Below are positions 1 to 4,940 of a DNA stretch of 5,804 nucleotides, one piece after another. This DNA comes from Microcaldota archaeon (GTDB lineage Archaea; B1Sed10-29; WALL01; WAMD01). Position numbers and translations under genes: made by a program. The stretch lies in NCBI GenBank assembly GCA_027077895.1, contig JALWQZ010000036.1:1-5804 (forward strand), written 5' to 3'. Position 1 is the stretch's first letter; each line of letters starts with the position of its first letter. The notes beneath the pieces are model-generated. The model was not told the origin of the DNA. It did no database searches and saw only the letters and a list, made by a program, of their open reading frames with translations.

Positions 1-2
1 AT

Positions 3-293
3 GAATATGGTAAAGACAAGAGAGAACCGGTATGGGACATTTTGGAAGAGAAAATTTCCGATTCCGATGAATTGAAGCAAGCTCAAGAGAGAAATATGTC
101 CGTCCTTTATAGATATGCAAGGTTAAGCGGGCAAATTGCCTCATTATTGTTGCTCGTTGTATTTGCCGAATATCTTTCTTTTCTTTCACCTGAAGTATTG
201 AATCATCCCCATGATGAATATGTTTTCTTTTCGTCATATTATGAATTCGATCGGTTCGTGTCATTAACTACAACCTTCACATGCTTGCTTTAG
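3..293 (+). CDS. Partial protein of unknown function with one membrane segment, 5' end outside window
   Basis: The frame is open from the left edge to a TAG at 291-293, giving 96 visible residues. The true start is probably upstream: the only early in-frame candidate is a TTG at 42 with no good Shine-Dalgarno sequence, and the first in-frame ATG is at 108. The visible part begins hydrophilic and charged, rich in E, D and K. Around IASLLLLVVFAEYLSFL it has one likely membrane segment, then an aromatic-rich tail (YVFFSSYYEFDRF). I do not recognise the family. An open frame of this length in AT-rich DNA, with ordered protein-like composition, favours a real gene. It converges on the pilin 4 gene and shares its last 30 bases with it, which is unusual, so the C-terminus may be altered or truncated. 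It could be a C-terminal remnant rather than an intact gene. Confidence 0.5.
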   Translation, partial: EYGKDKREPVWDILEEKISDSDELKQAQERNMSVLYRYARLSGQIASLLLLVVFAEYLSFLSPEVLNHPHDEYVFFSSYYEFDRFVSLTTTFTCLL

Positions 294-887
294 CGCACTT
301 ATTCCTGATTTAACATCGACATTAACATTGTTATTTGATATACATAATTTGGTATCATCCTTGTAAACAAGTAGGTAATTAGACCTATCTGAATCACTTA
401 ATGCTGAAGGTCTCACCTCAAACATATACCCATACTTCCTTGTCAATTTTCCGTTACTATTCATATTATAAAAACAAACTTTGGAAACAGAGTAAGGGGT
501 GTTGGAACTCATAAACCTAGGCTTAATTATAGAAACCCCTGCAGCAGAAGCGTATGAATTTATTGCTCCCCAATTGGGGTGATCATTCCACGCCATTAAT
601 ATGCTCAACCTACTCTCCGAAGAATTATAATAAAAAACAAGCGTGTAACCCCGGCTAATATCTCTAACCCATATCCTGGAATCAAGCCATATCATCCTTG
701 TTGTTGTCTCGTATGATAATGCATCTGATATCTGCTCAGCGATTGACTGAACAACTAGTTTTGCAGTATCGTCTATTGTCTTCTGTTGATATATCATGTA
801 ATATTCTCCCAATGCTGCTACAAGTGAGAATAAAAAAATGAGCATTACCATCTTTGACATTACCCACGTGCTAAAACCCTTATTCAC
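264..887 (-). CDS. Pilin 4: minor-pilin-like exported protein with MNKG leader (207 aa)
   Basis: The start is GTG at 887, overlapping the pilin 3 stop in GTGA. A GGTGGTGA site at 891-898, six bases away counting from GGTGG, supports it over the internal ATG at residue 11. The N-terminus is MNKG, then FSTW, then a hydrophobic helix at about residues 9-27. A Lys-Gly junction before a helix resembles the archaeal class III prepilin site, but Phe replaces the usual Gln at +1 and there is no acidic residue near +5. Residues 40-60 (AKLVVQSIAEQISDAL) extend the helix as in minor pilins. The exported domain has four cysteines (138, 182, 203, 206), including a C-terminal CEGC pair, and one N-S-S sequon at 88. 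The last gene of the cluster, it is probably translationally coupled to pilin 3. Inferred role: minor pilin or pilus-associated membrane protein. Sure of the gene, moderately sure of the role. Confidence 0.8.
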   Translation of the reverse strand: MNKGFSTWVMSKMVMLIFLFSLVAALGEYYMIYQQKTIDDTAKLVVQSIAEQISDALSYETTTRMIWLDSRIWVRDISRGYTLVFYYNSSESRLSILMAWNDHPNWGAINSYASAAGVSIIKPRFMSSNTPYSVSKVCFYNMNSNGKLTRKYGYMFEVRPSALSDSDRSNYLLVYKDDTKLCISNNNVNVDVKSGISALKQACEGCS

Positions 888-1441
888 TGTTCACCACCAG
901 GCTTACACAAATAAACTTGGTACCCCTGCTTTATGGCAAGTATAGTTATGTATGTGGTATTTAGTTTAAACACACCATTAGATGCAAGCGTATTAAGATT
1001 TTTACCAGGTGGGCAACTGTTGCTAACAAATTCAACATTAAATGGGACTCTAACACACACTGGTGAAAGGTTAGCATTCTCTACTTGATGGGTCACTGGA
1101 TTGAGGGTGTGAGCCCGCAATATTATACAATTAGGAGTATGACAGGAACGCATGCACATATCAGACCCAGGACTATCCAATGTGAAATAATCAACCGAAA
1201 AATGTGGCCCACTATACACATTAAGATCAACACTTATGTACTTTTCTCCACTCCCAAGGTTCGCAACAGTCTCAAGTTCTCTGGCAAGTTCTTCCATATT
1301 GTTTTGCACTCTCTCCTTTGATGACCAAACCTGGTACTGCTGGAAGAGATAAAAGGAGATAGGAATAACCATACTGAGCATGACCGCTGCAATCAACAAC
1401 TGAAAGGGTGCTTCAGTTTGTCCCTTCGATCCGTATATCAT
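884..1441 (-). CDS. Pilin 3: class III-type minor pilin-like protein (185 aa)
   Basis: The leader MIYGSKG is followed by QTEAPFQLLIAAV and a hydrophobic helix to about residue 33. This is the KG-Q junction of archaeal class III prepilins, where EppA-type peptidases are known to cut between Gly and Gln. An amphipathic stretch follows (about 42-62, VQNNMEELARELETVANLG), then GSGEKYISVDLNV. That order, helix then an LGxG turn then a beta strand, is what I associate with archaeal minor pilins. The exported domain has six cysteines (96, 100, 105, 129, 143, 179) and two sequons (NLS at 124, NTT at 161). The ATG at 1441 is the first possible start, because an in-frame TGA lies at 1490-1492 with no start codon between. 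It has no Shine-Dalgarno sequence but a TATA-like element about 27 bases upstream, consistent with leaderless translation. It is coupled to pilin 4 by a 4-base overlap. Confidence 0.85.
   Translation of the reverse strand: MIYGSKGQTEAPFQLLIAAVMLSMVIPISFYLFQQYQVWSSKERVQNNMEELARELETVANLGSGEKYISVDLNVYSGPHFSVDYFTLDSPGSDMCMRSCHTPNCIILRAHTLNPVTHQVENANLSPVCVRVPFNVEFVSNSCPPGKNLNTLASNGVFKLNTTYITILAIKQGYQVYLCKPGGEQ
891..898 (-). promoter_or_regulatory. Ribosome binding site of pilin 4 that decides the GTG start
   Basis: On the minus strand the site reads GGTGGTGA, one mismatch from the archaeal consensus GGAGGTGA. Counting from GGTGG it lies six bases before the GTG at 887. It sits inside the last codons of pilin 3. 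Its spacing matches the strong sites before pilins 1 and 2, which is why the GTG was chosen. Confidence 0.65.
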
Positions 1442-1464
1442 GCCAAAGATAAAGAAACAGGGAA

Positions 1465-1481
1465 ATAAAAAGTTTGGGTTT
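1465..1481 (-). promoter_or_regulatory. Archaeal promoter (BRE/TATA) for a leaderless pilin 3-4 transcript
   Basis: In the 48-base gap between the micro-pilin and pilin 3 the minus strand reads AAACCCAAACTTTTTAT. The AT-rich TTTTTAT (1465-1471) is centred about 27 bases before the A of the pilin 3 ATG, and the purine-rich AAACCCAAAC in front (1472-1481) could serve as a BRE. Archaeal TATA boxes usually sit about 26-27 bases before the transcript start, so the mRNA would begin at or very near the ATG. The absence of any Shine-Dalgarno sequence there agrees. The same T-run could also end an upstream transcript. Confidence 0.55.
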
Positions 1482-1489
1482 AACTGGGT

Positions 1490-1633
1490 TCAGTGTAGTA
1501 GATGCCCAACAGTTCCGGTAGATGCCGCGGCTTGCTGGAACATGGGTTTTATAACCGACACAAGTAAAATCACTGCTATCACTGCCAAAATCAAAAGGTA
1601 AATCACTGTCCAGTTGGTGTCTCCCTTATTCAT
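1490..1633 (-). CDS. Micro-pilin-like small membrane protein (47 aa)
   Basis: A complete ATG-to-TGA frame of 47 residues fills the gap between pilins 2 and 3. The protein starts MNKGDTNW, followed by a single hydrophobic helix of about 20 residues (10-29, IYLLILAVIAVILLVSV), then KPMFQQAAASTGTVGHLLH to the end. The MNKG junction before a helix matches the start of pilin 4 (MNKGFSTW) and resembles the class III prepilin site with Asp in place of Gln. After cleavage the mature form would be about 43 residues with almost no exported domain, as small as bacterial Flp pilins, although there is no clear homology. No cysteines. It starts 16 bases after the pilin 2 stop and has only a weak ribosome site (GTGAG), so translation may be coupled to pilin 2. 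Alternative roles are a small assembly factor or a chance frame. The position, composition and shared leader argue for a real gene. Confidence 0.7.
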   Translation of the reverse strand: MNKGDTNWTVIYLLILAVIAVILLVSVIKPMFQQAAASTGTVGHLLH

Positions 1634-1649
1634 CTAATCAACTCACATA

Positions 1650-2150
1650 TCAACTCTGCACTGGAACAAAACCAATACAGTATATTGGTTGATTGTCGCT
1701 ACCGCCTGTGTTATATACCCATATATACCCTTTAACATTCTGAGTTGCTGATATAGTGTCTGGATTATTGGGATCTCCTACCTTTCCTGGAGTAGCAGTA
1801 AAGAATGGTGATTTAAACACATATCCACCACTTGAGCCGCATGCAGGAGACCCTTTACAACTACCTCCACAAAAACCAACCGTCCCAGGATTAACACCTG
1901 CTTTTGTCCATACACTCTTAGCAGATATCAAGTAACCCTTCTTGAACGTAACAATCTGCCCTGAAGTAACCCCTGACCCTGGTTCTCCACGCAACTGTTG
2001 GACAGTCTGAGCCATGACAGTGGGTGGCTGGCCTGATGGTGTAGTAAATCCACCTAGCATGGAGAGGAGTATAACAAGTATTGCACCAGCAACAACAGCA
2101 GATATCAACAACTTAAACGCATCAAAAGATTGTCCTTTTCTTCCGAGCAT
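1650..2150 (-). CDS. Pilin 2: class III-type pilin (166 aa)
   Basis: The leader MLGRKG is followed by QSFDAFKLLISAVV and a hydrophobic helix to about residue 33: a class III prepilin N-terminus with cleavage expected between Gly6 and Gln7. The start is the ATG at 2150, seven bases after GGAGG of a perfect GGAGGTGA. The TTG just before it (2153) would lie too close. A Pro/Gly/Thr-rich linker (34-62) leads to an exported domain with four cysteines (94, 98, 104, 158), the first three in a Gly/Ser/Cys-rich loop (FCGGSCKGSPACGSS). Its segment ISAKSVWTKAGVNPGTVGFC aligns with a segment of pilin 1, so the two are paralogues beyond the signal helix. Likely a structural pilin or adhesive subunit, assembled by the ATPase and platform protein encoded upstream. 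Confidence 0.87.
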   Translation of the reverse strand: MLGRKGQSFDAFKLLISAVVAGAILVILLSMLGGFTTPSGQPPTVMAQTVQQLRGEPGSGVTSGQIVTFKKGYLISAKSVWTKAGVNPGTVGFCGGSCKGSPACGSSGGYVFKSPFFTATPGKVGDPNNPDTISATQNVKGYIWVYNTGGSDNQPIYCIGFVPVQS

Positions 2151-2154
2151 CAAC

Positions 2155-2162
2155 TCACCTCC
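2155..2162 (-). promoter_or_regulatory. Strong ribosome binding site of pilin 2
   Basis: The minus strand reads GGAGGTGA, a full match to the archaeal Shine-Dalgarno consensus. It sits seven bases (from GGAGG) before the ATG at 2150 and only four before the TTG at 2153, so it selects the ATG. Confidence 0.8.
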
Positions 2163-2182
2163 TGCTATAATAACACAGTTCT

Positions 2183-2191
2183 ATTTTTAAA
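2183..2191 (-). promoter_or_regulatory. Possible TATA element for pilin 2 and the micro-pilin
   Basis: The minus strand reads TTTAAAAAT, preceded by an A-rich stretch (GAAAAAA) that could act as BRE. It is centred about 24 bases before A2163, at the edge of the ribosome site, so a transcript from here would have a very short leader of about 13 bases. The spacing is slightly tight and AT-rich gaps often contain such strings. Confidence 0.4.
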
Positions 2192-2192
2192 T

Positions 2193-2212
2193 TTTTTCAT
2201 CAACCAGAAAAA
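2193..2212 (-). terminator. Possible terminator after pilin 1
   Basis: Two bases past the pilin 1 TGA the minus strand has TTTTTC (2207-2212), which pairs with GAAAAA (2193-2198) over an 8-base loop. Archaeal termination often needs only a short oligo-T run, and the T5 here would serve weakly. The stem is almost all A-T, so the hairpin itself is doubtful. Confidence 0.3.
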
Positions 2213-2214
2213 GA

Positions 2215-2667
2215 TCAGCTATTACAACTAGAACTACCTAAATAGATTACACAATCACTGGCCGAACTGCAAATCACACATATGTATATTACTCCACCTC
2301 TGCTCAATTGTACCTCCTTATAATCAACATTTCTTGAACAAACCTCTCCTTTATACGTGCCTACAGGCTGGCTACACCTAAAGTTAACATGGAGATTATC
2401 ATTATCAATGCCTGCCAACGCCTTTATTCCCTCACCTGTAAGTTGCATAGGCTTGAGTCTAGCCTTACCAGAGAACCCGACACCCGTTCCAGCAGCAGAG
2501 TATGCAGAAGACAACAAACCAGCAGCCACGTGAGCAACATCGGCCCCAGGTTCATACTGCCTAACTATCTGCAAACCACCATAAACTATCCCCAACAATA
2601 CTACTGCGATCACTCCCCCCTGCAAGAACTTCATTGCATCATATGCTTGACCCTTATTTCCAAACAT
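2215..2667 (-). CDS. Pilin 1: class III-type pilin (150 aa)
   Basis: The leader MFGNKG is followed by QAYDAMKFLQGGVI and a hydrophobic helix to about residue 33. The first 15 residues follow the same pattern as pilin 2: M-[FL]-G-[NR]-K-G-Q-x-[YF]-D-A-[MF]-K-[FL]-L. Cleavage is expected after Gly6. Downstream there is an Ala/Gly-rich helical region (42-60), then LTGEGIKALAGIDNDNLHVN, leading to the first cysteine, which aligns with the matching segment of pilin 2. Six cysteines (98, 110, 130, 133, 139, 148) lie in the C-terminal third, three of them in ICVICSSASDC, suggesting a disulfide-stabilised exported domain. The ATG at 2667 has GGAGG six bases upstream. It follows the platform gene by 50 bases. 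Its place directly behind the assembly genes and its strong ribosome site make it the best candidate for the main subunit, but this is inference. Confidence 0.87.
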   Translation of the reverse strand: MFGNKGQAYDAMKFLQGGVIAVVLLGIVYGGLQIVRQYEPGADVAHVAAGLLSSAYSAAGTGVGFSGKARLKPMQLTGEGIKALAGIDNDNLHVNFRCSQPVGTYKGEVCSRNVDYKEVQLSRGGVIYICVICSSASDCVIYLGSSSCNS

Positions 2668-2671
2668 GCTA

Positions 2672-2707
2672 TCCCTCCTACACTCTCACATTTATTCATC
2701 TGAGGGA
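2672..2707 (-). promoter_or_regulatory. Pilin 1 ribosome binding site within a possible hairpin
   Basis: On the minus strand GGAGG (2674-2678) lies six bases before the pilin 1 ATG. The overlapping hexamer GAGGGA (2672-2677) is the exact complement of TCCCTC (2702-2707) upstream, with a 24-base loop between. In a transcript reading through from the platform gene, this pairing could hide the ribosome site. The ribosome site itself is well supported. The hairpin is only a six-base match. Confidence 0.5.
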
Positions 2708-2717
2708 AACAGTAAAT

Positions 2718-4940
2718 TCACAACCCTATTGCAGTCATCTTCATTGCCCCAAATGCAACAGCAATAAATATAGTCATACCCATAGGTAGGGTCCGCGCTA
2801 GTGTCATTCTCAAAGCTAAGTCGTTCTTTCCTTCATTAACCCTACTAGCGAAGTATATGAGTACTAGGATTATCTCTATCATGTAAAAACCAACGACAAA
2901 GAACAACTGTCCCTGCGTAGCAGCATGAGCAAGGGCAGCCTGCATCTTTTGTCCTCCAAACATGCCACTACTAAGCATATTGGCGCCAGGTATGCTAGAT
3001 GGTATTACAACACCTGAATTTGAGAATGAATTACCCATTCCACTTTTTGATAACTGCTTCAAAGCATCCATTATAATTTTTTGTAACGCAATTGTGATAC
3101 CTAAAACGACGGGTGCAATTAGAGTCGCCATTGATACCATCATACTAGTGATATCCTCTAGCATGCTCTTCAATGCTTGTTCAACCTTCTGCATATCACG
3201 CAGTTGCAATGACAAACCCGCTAGAGACTTCGCAGCCATTTGGACTCCTAAACTCATTGAGTCAACAACAATCTTCATAGTTGTCCTTATAAACCCTGAA
3301 GGTATCCACCTCAAACTCCCATAAGCAGGATCAAACAAAGCCATCTTTAAGGTCATTCCAAGCATCTTTATGTTGTGTAGAGTTGGCAGGAACAGCCTTT
3401 TACTAGCCTGGCTCGTCGGCAAGAATTCTGCAGCGTACCTAAGTGCCTCCTCAATGGGCCTGCCCTCCCCCAACCTTGACGCCAAAACATACAGAGAATC
3501 CTGGAATTCATTTTCCATCTTGACGATATCCAACTGGACCTTCCTTTTATCCTTGTAATTTGCCCATAAATAGAAACTCACAGCATAGACTGCACCTAGG
3601 AAAACTCCACTTATCTCAAAGAATGGGAACCAAGGTTGGTGTTTCCAAGGTGGTGGTACCGGGTTGAGTATGGGCTCAAGTACATAACCTAGAATCGCCA
3701 TTGAAACAAATATCAACGCTGCAACCACGTACACAGGAAGTTCGTAGTTAAAGACTTTAAACCAACCCCTCTTAGGTAAACCGGGCATATCATCTGGTAT
3801 CTGCGGAACAGGTCGAGTCGGTGGTCTGTTACCTAGGATACTCCTAGCGTAAATGAATGACCCAACAGGAATTATTATATTATAGAGCACTATCATCACA
3901 GAGAGTCTGGACAGGATTGCCATGCCACCTCCGCCCATCATCGCCCCAACAGGTGCCATAATGATCAGTAGCAAAGGCAACATAACACCTACATAGTATA
4001 GGTAAACAGACGGCTGGTGCATCTTTCTAGAGTATACATCCATCTTCTGTTTTATGCCATCAAGTGTATCCTGCAAGGCCCTATCTAAAAGGGCATTTCG
4101 CTTAACATCATCTGCTTCCATAACACTAGATCTTATGAGCATTAACGCATGCTTGAACTCCTCAGAGTACTCCCCCCATTTCCACGCCAAGTTGTCCAAA
4201 GCCTCTTCTGTTGTACCGTACTTACCTGTCTTTATGTCCCACAAGAGTTTTCTTACGTCCTTGGCAATCTTACCGTGCCCATGCTCACCAACGAATTCCA
4301 GTGCCTTTTCTAGGTTTGGATTTATCTTCATTGACATAACAAAGTAGTTCACAATTTCTGGAATGTAACCTAGCGCACGTATTTTCTCTTTGTTAGCAAC
4401 AGAATCTGGGTAGTACATAATTAAATACGATAGTATGGCAGCCACCAACAAGGGAGCGATGTACAGGATTAATCCAATCGGAGAATTAAACGCGAATCCT
4501 AATAGGGGTGTCCCATTTAACGGAACAGTACCAAATCCCACAACCTGGGTAGCATTCTGGCCAAGGTTTACCCAGAGACCAATACCCTCCTGGTAAAGAA
4601 AGAAGTTTATGATCATCCAGAACATGGCTAGGACAAGACCAATGGCGAGTGTGAACATCCCAGCGGCCCTGATCTCTTCGGGTGTTAAATCCCATCCAAT
4701 GTATGCAAGGGTATTCTCCAATTTTTCCCTCGCCTTTTTCTTGAGATGAACACTAGTCTTGAAGTATTTGTAACCATTCTTTGCAAGGTAAACAAACCAT
4801 TTTGGCGGCCTAGTCTCCTCCTCAACGTTAACAGCCTTGTCTTCCCCCTGCTTCCTAAACTCTGCACTACCGTAGAGAAGGTTGTATATGTTTTCACCCT
4901 TCTGCGGGCCTGGTTTTCTCGTGTCCCTTCTTCTAGGCAT
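2718..4940 (-). CDS. TadC-like pilus assembly platform protein with two fused T2SF domains (740 aa)
   Basis: Polytopic inner-membrane platform of a type IV pilus or secretion machine, expected to couple the ATPase to pilin extraction. Order: basic and charged cytoplasmic N-terminus (1-93, starting MPRRRDTRKPG); membrane segments near 94-115 and 155-177; first T2SF domain about 193-333; segments near 311-333, 344-366, 401-423 and 442-461; second T2SF domain about 475-622, including FQDSLYVLASRLGEGRPIEE; a Gly/Ser/Met-rich loop 626-672; final segments near 677-699 and 717-738. Both T2SF halves show the family's helical pattern and the motif 'E-AL' after a short turn (LEKALEF, IEEALRY). Archaeal homologues, including ArlJ and haloarchaeal PilC, carry this duplication; at 740 residues this one is at the long end. 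No cysteines at all. The ATG overlaps the ATPase stop (TGATG), with GGGG five bases upstream, so translation is probably coupled. Confidence 0.93.
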   Translation of the reverse strand: MPRRRDTRKPGPQKGENIYNLLYGSAEFRKQGEDKAVNVEEETRPPKWFVYLAKNGYKYFKTSVHLKKKAREKLENTLAYIGWDLTPEEIRAAGMFTLAIGLVLAMFWMIINFFLYQEGIGLWVNLGQNATQVVGFGTVPLNGTPLLGFAFNSPIGLILYIAPLLVAAILSYLIMYYPDSVANKEKIRALGYIPEIVNYFVMSMKINPNLEKALEFVGEHGHGKIAKDVRKLLWDIKTGKYGTTEEALDNLAWKWGEYSEEFKHALMLIRSSVMEADDVKRNALLDRALQDTLDGIKQKMDVYSRKMHQPSVYLYYVGVMLPLLLIIMAPVGAMMGGGGMAILSRLSVMIVLYNIIIPVGSFIYARSILGNRPPTRPVPQIPDDMPGLPKRGWFKVFNYELPVYVVAALIFVSMAILGYVLEPILNPVPPPWKHQPWFPFFEISGVFLGAVYAVSFYLWANYKDKRKVQLDIVKMENEFQDSLYVLASRLGEGRPIEEALRYAAEFLPTSQASKRLFLPTLHNIKMLGMTLKMALFDPAYGSLRWIPSGFIRTTMKIVVDSMSLGVQMAAKSLAGLSLQLRDMQKVEQALKSMLEDITSMMVSMATLIAPVVLGITIALQKIIMDALKQLSKSGMGNSFSNSGVVIPSSIPGANMLSSGMFGGQKMQAALAHAATQGQLFFVVGFYMIEIILVLIYFASRVNEGKNDLALRMTLARTLPMGMTIFIAVAFGAMKMTAIGL

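Noticed and set aside
42..293. TTG at 42 as the start of the plus-strand gene
   Set aside because: The frame stays open to the window edge and no Shine-Dalgarno sequence precedes the TTG, so the gene more likely starts outside the window.
1490..1633. Bacterial Flp pilin homologue
   Set aside because: Only the size is similar. The leader, the lack of Glu at +5 and the archaeal setting do not support direct homology.
2148..2153. TTG at 2153 as the start of pilin 2
   Set aside because: The perfect GGAGGTGA would be only four bases from the TTG, counted from GGAGG, whereas the adjacent ATG at 2150 has the same spacing range as the other cluster genes.
2389..2703. Plus-strand 104-codon frame opposite pilin 1
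   Set aside because: It lies antisense to a well-supported pilin, has low protein-like order and no ribosome site; treated as a shadow. The same holds for plus-strand frames opposite the platform protein, the ATPase and pilin 3.
4486..4897. Two minus-strand frames of about 70 codons inside the platform gene
   Set aside because: They overlap the conserved 740-residue protein in other frames and show no recognisable domain or start signal.
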